The position numbers and the translations under genes are program-made. Below, in pieces: positions 1 to 8,070 of a stretch of 64,000 nucleotides of DNA. The notes below the pieces were generated by a model. The model did no database searches. It was not told the DNA's origin and saw only the letters and a program-made list of their open reading frames with translations. The number at the start of each line of letters is the position of its first letter. Position 1 is the stretch's first letter. The stretch comes from Herbaspirillum chlorophenolicum (GTDB lineage: Bacteria; Pseudomonadota; Gammaproteobacteria; Burkholderiales; Burkholderiaceae_D): the NCBI RefSeq assembly GCF_001189955.1, contig NZ_LFLT01000005.1, positions 62,001 to 126,000 on the forward strand, written 5' to 3'.

Positions 1-767
1 ACATCGCTGCCGGCGGCGTGCGCCTGTTCATGCGCGGCGTCTACGCCAGCGTGGCCGGCTTCCTGCTCGGCTGGCTGGTGCTCGATTACCGCTTCATGCC
101 GCAATCCGACATCGTCACCATCGTCGCCTGCCTGCCGATGCTGGCGCTCTATCCGCTGGTGCTGGGCAAGTCGACCTACGACATGTCCAAAAAGCTGGCC
201 GAGCGCTCCCGCGAATTCGAGATCGTCAGCCAGATAGACGGCCTGACCCGCCTGTTCAACCGCCGCTACTGGGAAAGCCTGCTGATCGAGGAATTCGAGC
301 AGTGCCGCCGCGGCGGCCACGGCGCCTGCCTGCTGCTGCTCGACCTCGACCACTTCAAGAACATCAACGACACCCACGGCCACCTGGTCGGCGACGAAGT
401 GCTGCGTAATTTCTCGCAACTGCTGCGCGCCAACCTGCGCGAGGATGACCTGATCGGCCGCTATGGCGGCGAGGAGTTCGTGGCCATCCTTCGCCACACT
501 TCGGCTACCGATGCCCTGCTGCTGTCGCAGCGCCTGGTCGAGCAAGCGCGCAGCAAGCAATCCGGCAGCGACAGCCTGTGGGGCTGCACGGTCAGTGCCG
601 GCCTGGTGCCCTTCACGCCTGACATGGATGCGCACTACGTCTGGCTGCAGCGTGCAGACCAGGCCATGTACTGCGCCAAGGGAAAGGGCCGGGATTGCCT
701 GGTGGCCTGGGATGCGGGGCTACACCGCGCGCACGGCAAAACCGCAGCCGACGTGCAGACCGCGTGA
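1..767 (+). CDS. Diguanylate cyclase, membrane-anchored (5' partial)
   Basis: Makes cyclic di-GMP from two GTP. The reading frame is open to the left edge of the window, so the true start lies outside; a GTG at 18 is only an internal candidate. Visible N-terminal part has two hydrophobic segments and resembles the end of a MASE2 sensor as in DgcC/AdrA (inference). The GGDEF domain follows: DxLTxLxNRR near the start, catalytic RYGGEEF around 465-482, and an RxxD inhibitory site (REDD) five residues before GGEEF, so it should be active and product-inhibited. No EAL domain. It ends at a TGA at 765-767, followed by about 230 bases in which no gene or terminator was recognised. Confidence 0.88.
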   Translation, partial: IAAGGVRLFMRGVYASVAGFLLGWLVLDYRFMPQSDIVTIVACLPMLALYPLVLGKSTYDMSKKLAERSREFEIVSQIDGLTRLFNRRYWESLLIEEFEQCRRGGHGACLLLLDLDHFKNINDTHGHLVGDEVLRNFSQLLRANLREDDLIGRYGGEEFVAILRHTSATDALLLSQRLVEQARSKQSGSDSLWGCTVSAGLVPFTPDMDAHYVWLQRADQAMYCAKGKGRDCLVAWDAGLHRAHGKTAADVQTA

Positions 768-999
768 ACGAATTGCTGGGGAAGGCTTTTTCGCTGGACA
801 GCGTGAACCCATGAAGCGCGTGGGCGCAAAAAAGGCCGATGCTTTCGGGGCCGCCACGAGACCACTGTGAAAACATCGACCTAGGGAAATCAAGGGAGGG
901 GCATCAACGTACAGTGAAAGACCTGAACTCTCCAAAAAAGTGGTCTCCGCCGAGCCCCTGCCACTGCCGCAACGAGCGGCAAAGCGGGCGCAATGCCCG

Positions 1000-1182
1000 C
1001 TAAATTAGCACTGGTAGAGCCTCCAGCACTAAAAGCGCCAGCAACGCGCCGAACACCGCGCCGATTGCCCTGCAACTGGTTCGAAGTACCTTGGAGGCGA
1101 CCGGCACCTCGCCGCATAACAGCAGACCGGCCAGGGTCATCGGGATGAAAAACATCAGATTGTTCATGATGATGTTCGGCAT
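1000..1182 (-). CDS. Small two-helix membrane protein, 60 aa, unknown function
   Basis: Sixty residues with two hydrophobic stretches (about residues 8-24 and 43-60) separated by a short charged loop, so probably an inner-membrane hairpin. I chose the ATG at 1182 over the upstream in-frame ATG at 1197 because GAGGAG lies seven bases before 1182 and overlaps the codons after 1197. No family recognised. It stands alone, divergent from mgtA and facing the diguanylate cyclase. A weak Fur-like stretch lies upstream. It could be a spurious ORF; the good ribosome binding site and hydrophobic pattern are the support. Confidence 0.45.
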   Translation of the reverse strand: MPNIIMNNLMFFIPMTLAGLLLCGEVPVASKVLRTSCRAIGAVFGALLALLVLEALPVLI

Positions 1183-1416
1183 GATGCGTCTCCTCATTCA
1201 GCCTTCACATTCAAAAATCCGCTTTCGAATTATTCTCATCGGGTGGCCCGGCATCGCTGCCAGCCTTGCCCGGCGTGACTTTGTGATTTGAGTATAGGCT
1301 GCGTGTCATATAAAACAAGCAGCGCCGCCGACAATTCGTTGCTGCACAGCAGCGATAAAGCGCGGCCATGGCATTGTTGCAGATGCACAAATTTTCAGCA
1401 GACGGCCGGATTTGCC
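1183..1416. other. Intergenic region with no recognised gene
   Basis: Spacer between the 60-aa membrane ORF and the mgtA promoter. It is more AT-rich than its surroundings. A stretch near 1225-1240 reads TGAGAATAATT on the minus strand, partly matching the Fur-box core, but without a convincing second half. Nothing else is recognised. Confidence 0.4.
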
Positions 1417-1446
1417 TTGACCCTCGTTTAAGCGCAAGCGTAGAAT
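1417..1446 (+). promoter_or_regulatory. Sigma-70 promoter for the mgtA leader transcript
   Basis: TTGACC at 1417-1422, an 18-base spacer, then TAGAAT at 1441-1446. This is close to consensus and would start RNA near 1453, about 26 bases before the small upstream ORF and about 720 bases before mgtA. Confidence 0.6.
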
Positions 1447-1478
1447 TCGCCCGTTCTTATTTTTTTGGAGTCCCTCTC

Positions 1479-1526
1479 ATGGGCACTTGTTCGGGTGACA
1501 GTTGTTGCCGGGTAACTCCCGGTTAA
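1479..1526 (+). CDS. Fifteen-codon cysteine-containing leader ORF upstream of mgtA
   Basis: ATG at 1479, stop TAA at 1524-1526, with TTGGAG ending eight bases before the ATG. The peptide reads MGTCSGDSCCRVTPG: three cysteines, and a C-C-R stretch over the first arm of an RNA hairpin. The ORF overlaps two mutually exclusive stems (CCGGG 1508-1512 with CCCGG 1518-1522, or TTGCCG 1505-1510 with CGGCAA 1531-1536). The layout is that of a translation-controlled leader peptide, as with mgtL of Salmonella mgtA, but the sequence is unrelated to MgtL. Function is inference. Confidence 0.5.
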   Translation: MGTCSGDSCCRVTPG

Positions 1527-2170
1527 GCCTCGGCAAGATTCAGCAGGACATCCTCCTGCCGTCATCTTGCTATCAGGCAGATGACGGTATCTCAATGCAT
1601 ACGGAATGACACTTGGCAGCCACTGGCTGCAAGTTGCCGGAAGAAGTCCAGGCGCGGTCCTCGCGTTTTCTTCCCGATATTCCGCCGCATCGTTTTCCCT
1701 CACAACAACAGATCGACGACCGACCGCCGCAGACATTGCTGTCGACGCGGCGAGCCACAGTTTGTCCGTATGGCGCTGGTTGCACCGCAACCAGCGGAGC
1801 AAGCTTATTGCCGCCGCTTCGTTGCGGCCGGAAGACGCCTGCACCAGCGAACCGACTTGGCCCGCCACTGGATGGTCTTGCGGGCAGGCTCAGTACAGGC
1901 GCTTGTGAAAGGGGCTCCGCTCAACCGAAGCGGAGACTGCAATGCGACAGAAAAAAACATGAAGATCCGATGTTTGTCATCGATCCGTCAAACAAGCCCG
2001 TTAGAGTCCTGACTCGGATCGCCTGACGACGCCACCTGAATGCGTATCCTGCCCGGTCAGTATTGCGCATCGGACCGTAAGAACCTGTCCCGATCTCGTC
2101 GGAAACAGGTTCCAAGCCACTTCGCCCCTTCCCGCCCTGGCGGCGAAAACAACATGAAAAGAAGTACGCC
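1505..2170 (+). promoter_or_regulatory. Long structured 5' leader of mgtA
   Basis: About 660 bases without a convincing gene. It holds a series of perfect inverted repeats: 1508-1522; GCAGGA/TCCTGC near 1542-1558; nine base pairs at 1559-1567/1579-1587 with an 11-base loop; ten base pairs at 1774-1783/1787-1796; seven at 1915-1921/1929-1935; six at 1971-1976/1989-1994; eight at 2081-2088/2105-2112. No stem is followed by a T-run, so none is a clear intrinsic terminator; Rho-dependent control is possible. I could not match it to the M-box or to the enteric mgtA leader. It lies between a good promoter and a magnesium transporter, so a regulatory role is the simplest reading. Confidence 0.5.
2081..2112. 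repeat. Short inverted repeat resembling the ends of the 48-kb palindrome
   Basis: GAACCTGT at 2081-2088 pairs with ACAGGTTC at 2105-2112. The flank AAGAACCTGT is identical to the left end of the 162-base palindrome at 48022-48183, whose arms start AGAACCTGTTCGGGAT. It may be a degenerate or minimal copy of the same intergenic repeat. Confidence 0.4.
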
Positions 2171-4933
2171 ATGAATCTGAACCTGCTGAAAGAGACCTTC
2201 GCCGGCTTCATCCGCGCACGCGGAATGGACCGCCACTTCCGCCGCCTTGGAATGGACATGTTCCGCAGCGCGCCGGTGACCAAGGACATCCCGCAAACCC
2301 TGGCCCAGCAGCTCAGCGAAGCTGCCCGCTGCGACACCACCGACCTGCTGCAACGCCTGAAATCGCGCCATGACGGCCTGACCGAAGCCGAAGCCGACGC
2401 CATCCGCGCCGAAGTCGGCCCCAATGAGGTCGAACATGAAAAGCCGCTGAGCTGGCCGGTGCACCTGTGGCACTGCTACAAGAACCCGTTCAACCTGCTG
2501 CTCACGCTCCTGGCCGCGGTCTCGTTCTATACCGAAGACATGAAGGCCGCCATCGTGATCGGCACCATGGTGGTGATATCGACGCTGCTGCGCTTCGTGC
2601 AGGAGGCGCGTTCCAATACCGCGGCCGACAAGCTCAAGGCGATGGTCAGCAACACCGCCACCGTAATGCGCCACGACCTGGCCGAGGAACTCGCCGCCGA
2701 GGCGCAGCGCTACTTCGACATCAAGCTGCATCCCAAGGGCGCCAAGCGCATCGAGCTGCCGATCAAGAAGCTGGTGCCGGGCGACGTCGTACTGCTCTCC
2801 GCCGGCGACATGATTCCCGCCGACCTGCGCCTGCTCTCGGCCAAGGACCTGTTCGTCAGCCAAGCCGCGATGACCGGCGAATCGCTGCCGGTGGAAAAAT
2901 TCGTCCACCCCGCCAACACCGACACCGGCAGCCCGCTGGAGCTGGAAAACCTGTGCTTCATGGGCACCAACGTGGTCAGCGGCTCGGCCTCCGCCGTGGT
3001 CCTGACCACCGGCAAGCGCACCTATTTCGGCGCCCTGGCCGAGCGCGTGACGGCCACCGACCGTACTCCCACCGCCTTCCAGGCTGGCGTGAACAAGGTT
3101 AGCTGGCTGCTGATCCGCTTCATGCTGGTGATGACACCCGTGGTGTTCTTCCTGAACGGCTTCACCAAGGGCGACTGGGTCGAGGCTTTCCTGTTCGGCC
3201 TGTCGGTCGCCGTCGGCCTGACGCCGGAAATGCTGCCGATGATCGTCACCTCGACGCTGGCCAAGGGCGCCGTCGCCCTTTCCCGCAAGAAGGTGATCGT
3301 CAAGCGGCTGGACGCGATCCAGAACTTCGGTGCGATGGACGTACTGTGTACCGACAAGACCGGCACCCTGACCCAGGACAAGATCTTCCTGGAACGCCAC
3401 ACCGACATCCGCGGCGAGCTCGACGACGAAGTGCTGCAGTACGCCTATCTGAACAGCTATTACCAGACCGGCCTGAAGAACCTGCTGGACGTGGCCGTGC
3501 TGGAACACGCCGAATTGCAGCGCGAAATGTCGATTGCCTCGGCCTACCGCAAGGTCGACGAAATCCCCTTCGACTTCCAGCGCCGCCGCATGTCGGTGGT
3601 GGTGTCCGAGCGTGAAGACCACCACGAACTGATCTGCAAGGGCGCAGTGGAAGAGATCGTTTCGGTCTGTACCCGCGCGCGCCTGAACGGCGAGATCGTG
3701 CCGCTCACCCCCGAACTGCTGGCTGAAATCCGCGAGACCACCGGCAGCCTGAACGCCGAAGGCCTGCGCGTGGTGGGCGTAGCCGCCAAGGACCTGCCGC
3801 CGACCAAGGAAACCTACAGCCTGGCCGACGAGTCGGACCTGGTGCTGATCGGCTACATCGCCTTCCTCGACCCGCCGAAGGAATCGACCGCGCCGGCCCT
3901 GGCCGCACTGCGCGAGCATGGCGTGGCAGTGAAGATCCTGACCGGCGACAACGAACTGGTAACCGCCAAGATCTGCCGCGAGGTGGGCCTGGAAGTGGAC
4001 GGCATGCTGCTCGGTTCGCACGTCGAGAAGATGACCGACGAAGAACTGGCCGTGGTCGTCGAAAAAGTCACCGTGTTCGCCAAGCTCTCCCCGACGCACA
4101 AGGAACGCATCGTGCGCGTGCTGCACGACAAGGGCCACGTGGTCGGCTTCATGGGCGACGGCATCAACGACGCCCCGGCCCTGCGCGCGGCAGACATCGG
4201 CATCTCGGTCGACACCGCAGTGGACATCGCCAAGGAAGCTGCCGACCTGATCCTGCTGGAAAAGAGCCTGATGGTGCTGGAAGAAGGCGTGCTCGAGGGC
4301 CGCAAGACCTTCGCCAACATGCTCAAGTACATCAAGATGACGGCCAGCTCGAACTTCGGCAACGTGTTCTCGGTGCTGATCGCCAGCGCCTTCCTGCCCT
4401 TCCTGCCGATGCTGCCGTTGCATCTGCTGGTGCAGAACCTGCTGTACGACGTGTCGCAGATCGCCATCCCGTTCGACAACGTGGACAAGGAGTTCCTGAA
4501 AAAACCGCAACGCTGGGATGCTGCCGACATCGGCCGCTTCATGGTGTTCTTCGGCCCGGTCAGCTCGGTCTTCGACATCACCACCTTCGCGCTGATGTGG
4601 TACATCTTCGGCGCCAACTCGCCGGACCACCAGACACTGTTCCAGTCGGGCTGGTTCATCGAAGGCCTGCTGTCGCAGACGCTGATCGTGCACATGATCC
4701 GCACCCGGCGCATTCCCTTCCTCCAGAGCCGCGCCTCGTGGCCGCTCATGGGCATGACGATGATCATCATGGCCATCGGCATCATTATCCCGATGTCGGA
4801 GTTGGCGCACTACTTCAAGCTGGAAGCGCTGCCGCTGTCCTACTTCCCGTGGCTGGCTGGAATCCTGCTGGCATATGCGGTGCTGATCCAGCTCATGAAG
4901 AACTGGTATTCGAAGCGCTACGGCTGGCAATAA
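2171..4933 (+). CDS. mgtA: Magnesium-translocating P-type ATPase MgtA
   Basis: P3B-type ATPase of 920 residues that imports Mg2+ across the inner membrane using ATP. Seen: actuator-domain TGES motif (nt ~2875), phosphorylation motif DKTGTLT with Asp395, the nucleotide-binding domain, hinge GDGINDAP (nt ~4155), and membrane helices flanking these plus a C-terminal helix cluster. The N-terminal cytosolic tail is typical of the family (E. coli MgtA is about 900 residues). The gene is preceded by a promoter about 750 bases upstream and a structured leader with a small ORF, and it ends at a strong terminator shared with the convergent DUF1345 gene. Control by Mg2+ through the leader is inferred. 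No neighbour encodes PhoPQ. Confidence 0.95.
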   Translation: MNLNLLKETFAGFIRARGMDRHFRRLGMDMFRSAPVTKDIPQTLAQQLSEAARCDTTDLLQRLKSRHDGLTEAEADAIRAEVGPNEVEHEKPLSWPVHLWHCYKNPFNLLLTLLAAVSFYTEDMKAAIVIGTMVVISTLLRFVQEARSNTAADKLKAMVSNTATVMRHDLAEELAAEAQRYFDIKLHPKGAKRIELPIKKLVPGDVVLLSAGDMIPADLRLLSAKDLFVSQAAMTGESLPVEKFVHPANTDTGSPLELENLCFMGTNVVSGSASAVVLTTGKRTYFGALAERVTATDRTPTAFQAGVNKVSWLLIRFMLVMTPVVFFLNGFTKGDWVEAFLFGLSVAVGLTPEMLPMIVTSTLAKGAVALSRKKVIVKRLDAIQNFGAMDVLCTDKTGTLTQDKIFLERHTDIRGELDDEVLQYAYLNSYYQTGLKNLLDVAVLEHAELQREMSIASAYRKVDEIPFDFQRRRMSVVVSEREDHHELICKGAVEEIVSVCTRARLNGEIVPLTPELLAEIRETTGSLNAEGLRVVGVAAKDLPPTKETYSLADESDLVLIGYIAFLDPPKESTAPALAALREHGVAVKILTGDNELVTAKICREVGLEVDGMLLGSHVEKMTDEELAVVVEKVTVFAKLSPTHKERIVRVLHDKGHVVGFMGDGINDAPALRAADIGISVDTAVDIAKEAADLILLEKSLMVLEEGVLEGRKTFANMLKYIKMTASSNFGNVFSVLIASAFLPFLPMLPLHLLVQNLLYDVSQIAIPFDNVDKEFLKKPQRWDAADIGRFMVFFGPVSSVFDITTFALMWYIFGANSPDHQTLFQSGWFIEGLLSQTLIVHMIRTRRIPFLQSRASWPLMGMTMIIMAIGIIIPMSELAHYFKLEALPLSYFPWLAGILLAYAVLIQLMKNWYSKRYGWQ

Positions 4934-4960
4934 GCCGATCCACGCGGTTCGCTGAAATGA

Positions 4961-4992
4961 AAAAGGGTTGCCTGCAAAGGCAACCCTTTTTT
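4961..4992. terminator. Bidirectional intrinsic terminator between mgtA and the DUF1345 gene
   Basis: Thirteen-base-pair stem 4961-4973/4978-4990 with a GCAA loop, A-run on one side and T-run on the other, lying between convergent genes. Confidence 0.9.
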
Positions 4993-5050
4993 CTTTGGCG
5001 CTTTACCCGGAACCGGGCAACGGCACTCAGGCAATCACATGCATACAGCT

Positions 5051-5707
5051 TCAGTTCCCGGCCAGGCCGGCGGCGATATTGATGCACAGGCCGATGATCG
5101 CGGCATTGAAGATGAAACAGATCAGCGAATGCGCCAGCACTGCCTGGCGCATGGAGCGCGTGGCAACACCCACGTCGGAAGTCTGCACGGCGACGCTGAT
5201 GGTGAAGGAAAAATAAAGGAAATCCCAATAGTCGGGAGTGGCTTCGCCGTCGGTAAAACGCAGCGGCAGGGCTTTCGGATCGTCGTCCCCGGCGTAAAAC
5301 AGGCGCGCATAGTGCAGCGTGAAAATCGTGCCGATCAGGAACCAGGAACCAAACACGGTGGCCGCAGTAAAAGCGTAGCGCAGTATGCGCCCTTCATGCC
5401 CATGGTTGCTGCCAGCCAGTTCCAGCAGGATTGCCAGCAGGCTGGCAATGGCGGCGATGCAGACCATGCACAGCACCAGTTGCGCGCTTTCGTCTTCGGT
5501 CTCGGCCAGGCGCTTGGCATCCTGGGCGTCGGCGAGATACATCATCAGCCAGATCGTAATGAGGTAGGTCCAGACGCCGGCGTTCCATCCAATCAGGCAA
5601 TGCGTCACCGGGGAACCGGCGGGAATCAGCAAGCCACAGGCTATGCCAACAAGGATGGCAACCAGCAAACGCGGATGGACCTGGACAATATTGCGGGCAA
5701 CGGACAT
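5051..5707 (-). CDS. DUF1345 family integral membrane protein
   Basis: A 218-residue membrane protein with about five hydrophobic segments (roughly residues 14-30, 41-58, 75-95, 108-130, 190-213) and the family-typical [21 protein letters not shown] stretch followed by a conserved R-x-A-x-x-H-S motif near residues 183-192. DUF1345 proteins have no established function. The C-terminal signature loosely recalls the pore region of ion-channel-like proteins, which is speculative. It converges on mgtA and shares its terminator; no operon partner is evident, since the next minus-strand gene lies 127 bases upstream. Confidence 0.8.
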   Translation of the reverse strand: MSVARNIVQVHPRLLVAILVGIACGLLIPAGSPVTHCLIGWNAGVWTYLITIWLMMYLADAQDAKRLAETEDESAQLVLCMVCIAAIASLLAILLELAGSNHGHEGRILRYAFTAATVFGSWFLIGTIFTLHYARLFYAGDDDPKALPLRFTDGEATPDYWDFLYFSFTISVAVQTSDVGVATRSMRQAVLAHSLICFIFNAAIIGLCINIAAGLAGN

Positions 5708-5834
5708 GGCATCAATAAGGAGCTAGAGGAATGGGACGGCACAAGCGGACGCACCGGACAAAAAACATCGTCCAAAAATAATGGCTGAAACATAGCATGC
5801 TTCAGCCATTTCTCTCCACGCCCAACGCCTGCCC

Positions 5835-6338
5835 TTACCTGGAAGAAGATATCTGATGCGCCACACGCGTGGCCTCGTCAAAGCTCTTGAAGCCGGTCAG
5901 CGCCATGGTATTGATGGTCAACGGCTCCTGCACGGTGGCCATGTTCGTCACCCGCCCCTCGACCACCGCAGCGATCTGGCGCCCCACCAGTTCGCGCGAA
6001 CCGGCGATCAGGCGCGCCGTCCCGCTTGGCGAAAACTGCAGCAGCAGAATGGCGCGTCCGGCCGCATCCTTTTGCGCAGTGGCCCGCTGGACGTCGGAGG
6101 CATCCAGCAATGCCCTGGGCGCAAGATAGACCACACTGCCCGGAACATCGCTGTTCTCGGCCTTGATCCATCCTTGCGTCGGCACCGTGGTGGCGCCGCG
6201 CAACTCGAATGGATTGGATTGCGAAATGGCGCCGGTGCTGCCGCAGCCCGCCAGTGCGACCAACGCCACACCTGCTGCGGCCAGCCCAAGCAGGCGGCGC
6301 AAGCAACTTGCGGATGACAAATGGATAGGCATTCTCAA
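5835..6338 (-). CDS. Lipoprotein with SecD P1-head-like domain
   Basis: Precursor of 167 residues with a signal peptide and lipobox LAGC near residue 32, so probably an outer- or inner-membrane lipoprotein. The C-terminal ~90 residues (LLQFSPSGTARL..., then GRQIAAVVEGRV, then INTMALTGFKSFDEA) resemble the P1 head subdomain of SecD, which normally caps the periplasmic side of the Sec translocon; here it is free-standing. The start is TTG at 6338: AAGGAG lies eight bases upstream and the codon overlaps the stop of the 72-aa gene as TTGA, implying translational coupling. ATG 6332 is the alternative. Function unknown. Confidence 0.65.
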   Translation of the reverse strand: MRMPIHLSSASCLRRLLGLAAAGVALVALAGCGSTGAISQSNPFELRGATTVPTQGWIKAENSDVPGSVVYLAPRALLDASDVQRATAQKDAAGRAILLLQFSPSGTARLIAGSRELVGRQIAAVVEGRVTNMATVQEPLTINTMALTGFKSFDEATRVAHQISSSR

Positions 6339-6553
6339 AATTCATGCTCCTTCAGCGCGCGTTTGGCGCGTTCGCGGGCGCCGGCCAGGGCTTCTTCCTC
6401 GGTGGGATAGATGCCGGCCGGAATATAGGTTTCCGCGATGTCGGGTTCGCGGGTCAGGCGCACGAAGACTTGCGCCTCGTAGGCGTGGTCGGGTTTTTCG
6501 ATCGCATCATAGCGAGCGATGTGGGTGCCGTTCTGTATCACTTTGTCCGTCAT
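6335..6553 (-). CDS. Conserved-looking 72-aa protein of unknown function
   Basis: Soluble acidic protein of 72 residues with a perfect AGGAGG four bases before ATG 6553. The middle reads like a beta strand (EAQVFVRLT) and the C-terminal third is a charged helix (EEEALAGARERAKRALKEH), suggesting a small alpha/beta fold. No family recognised. Its stop codon overlaps the start of the SecD-P1-head-like lipoprotein, so the two are co-translated. Confidence 0.65.
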   Translation of the reverse strand: MTDKVIQNGTHIARYDAIEKPDHAYEAQVFVRLTREPDIAETYIPAGIYPTEEEALAGARERAKRALKEHEF

Positions 6554-6678
6554 GCCGCCTCCTGTCCCGGTTGCGTTGAAGGCGGTTAGACACAGGGGTA
6601 TGCGCGAGGTTCTGAAAATTACGCCCGGGAAATCTTCTCGACATCGTCACGCAAGATGCGCATTCCGATGGGAAAGTA

Positions 6679-8070
6679 TCAGGCCGCCAACGGGAAACGC
6701 ACCGTGAAGACCGTACCTTGCCTTGCTTCGCCGCAAGCCAGAGTGATCACCGCGCCGTGGTCGCGGGCGATCTCGCGCACGATCGCCAGGCCCAGCCCGC
6801 TGCCGGCCACCTTGTCGTTGGCGCGGTAAAAACGGTCGAAGATCAGTTCGCGATGCTCGGGGGCGATGCCTGGGCCGGAATCTTCCACCGTCAGCAAGGT
6901 AGCCCCGTCCTGCTCCTGGCAACGCACGGTGACGCTGCTGTTCGGCGGCGAATAGCGCACCGCGTTGTCGATCAGGTTGTCGATCAGGTCGGACAACAGG
7001 AAACGGTCGCCGCGCATGCGGCCCGGCTGCAGGTCGAAGCCGAGGTCGATCTGTTTCTTGTCGGCCTCTTCGATGAAATGCTGGATGGACTCTTCCACCA
7101 GCTTGTCCAGCGACAGGCTCTCCAGATTGCGCTGCTCGAACTGGCCATGCTCGGAACGCGCCAGCGCCAGCAATTGGCGGCTTTGGCGGATCATGCGTTC
7201 GACCGAGGAATTCATCATCTCCAGCGAGCGCGTGGTGTCGGGTTCCTGCTGGTGCTTGGCATGCAGCAGCTCCAGCTGCAGTTTGAGGCCGGTCAACGGC
7301 GTGCGCAATTGGTGGGCGACATCGGCCAGGAAATTCTGCTGCGCCTGCTCGCCCGTGCTGATACGGTCCATCAACTGGTTCATGGCGCCAATCAGCGGCA
7401 GCAGCTCGACCGGAGAACCGGTGCTGTCGATCGCGCCCAGCTTGCCGTGGCCGCGCTGCTCCAGATTGGCCTGCAGCGTCTGCAACGGCCTGAGCCCGCG
7501 CCGCACAGCCACCAGCACCGCAGTCAGGGAGATGAAGGTGAGCACGCCGTCCAGGGCCAGGAAAGACAGCAGGATCGTGTAATGAGCGCGATTGCGCTTG
7601 CGTACCGTCTCGGCCACCGCTACCGAAATCACGCCGTTCTTGACGCGCACCTGCAGCGCGGCGATGCGCACCGGCTCTCCGCGCATCTCGGCGTCGTAAT
7701 TGATGGGACGCTCGAATACATCGCTGTCAGGCAGAGGGGGAAAGCCCTTGTCGCCCAGGATGATCTCGCCCTTGATGTTGCGTACGGCGAAAAAGGTGGT
7801 GTCGGAATGGTTGCTGCGCAGGATCTGTTCGGCCTGCTTGGTGAGTTCCGCGAAGGTTTTTTCCTGGCGGTGCCGCACCTGGGCATACAAACCCCAGGTC
7901 GAATCCATCAGGTTCTGGTCGAACGCATGCTGGGCCGGCAGCCAGGCCAGCCAGTAGGTAACCCCGGCGCCCACCAGGTTGATGAGCAGCAGCGGCGCAA
8001 TCAGCCACTTCAGCAGGTCGCGCCGGATGCTGGGATGCAGGGCGGGCATGCGTTCAAGCCAGCGCAACAA
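6679..8070 (-). CDS. Sensor histidine kinase, TctE-like
   Basis: Membrane sensor kinase of 463 residues. Helices at about 22-44 and 165-188 flank a ~120-residue periplasmic domain (2CSK_N type, as in TctE/QseC). HAMP-like RGLRPLQTL follows, then the H-box DVAHQLRTPLTG with His253, N-box (NLIDNAVRYSPP), G1 (DSGPGIAP) and G2 (GSGLGLAIV). It should autophosphorylate His253 and pass phosphate to the regulator encoded immediately upstream. The start is TTG 8070, directly after the regulator's stop; ATG 8049 is the alternative. It is divergent from the Fiu-like receptor, so an iron- or substrate-responsive role is possible but unproven. Confidence 0.88.
   Translation of the reverse strand: MLRWLERMPALHPSIRRDLLKWLIAPLLLINLVGAGVTYWLAWLPAQHAFDQNLMDSTWGLYAQVRHRQEKTFAELTKQAEQILRSNHSDTTFFAVRNIKGEIILGDKGFPPLPDSDVFERPINYDAEMRGEPVRIAALQVRVKNGVISVAVAETVRKRNRAHYTILLSFLALDGVLTFISLTAVLVAVRRGLRPLQTLQANLEQRGHGKLGAIDSTGSPVELLPLIGAMNQLMDRISTGEQAQQNFLADVAHQLRTPLTGLKLQLELLHAKHQQEPDTTRSLEMMNSSVERMIRQSRQLLALARSEHGQFEQRNLESLSLDKLVEESIQHFIEEADKKQIDLGFDLQPGRMRGDRFLLSDLIDNLIDNAVRYSPPNSSVTVRCQEQDGATLLTVEDSGPGIAPEHRELIFDRFYRANDKVAGSGLGLAIVREIARDHGAVITLACGEARQGTVFTVRFPLAA

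Noticed and set aside
1428-2026. Several overlapping ORFs of 100-146 codons in the mgtA leader
   Set aside because: No ribosome binding sites or domain features, Arg/Pro-rich composition, and they conflict with each other; the region is better explained as leader RNA.
1479-2170. M-box (ykoK) magnesium riboswitch
   Set aside because: None of the conserved M-box core stretches could be found; the leader has a different arrangement of hairpins.
2057-4930. 957-codon antisense frame over mgtA (also 9012-11348, 50881-52341 and 38062-39744 over other genes)
   Set aside because: These mirror a clearly recognisable gene on the other strand. Long antisense frames are expected in GC-rich codons, and the translations are Gln/His/Arg/Gly-rich with no family features.
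5878-6345. Alternative 155-codon frame starting at ATG 6345
   Set aside because: AAGGAG is only one base from this ATG, too close; the TTG at 6338 has the right spacing and opens a frame with a signal peptide, lipobox and SecD-like domain.
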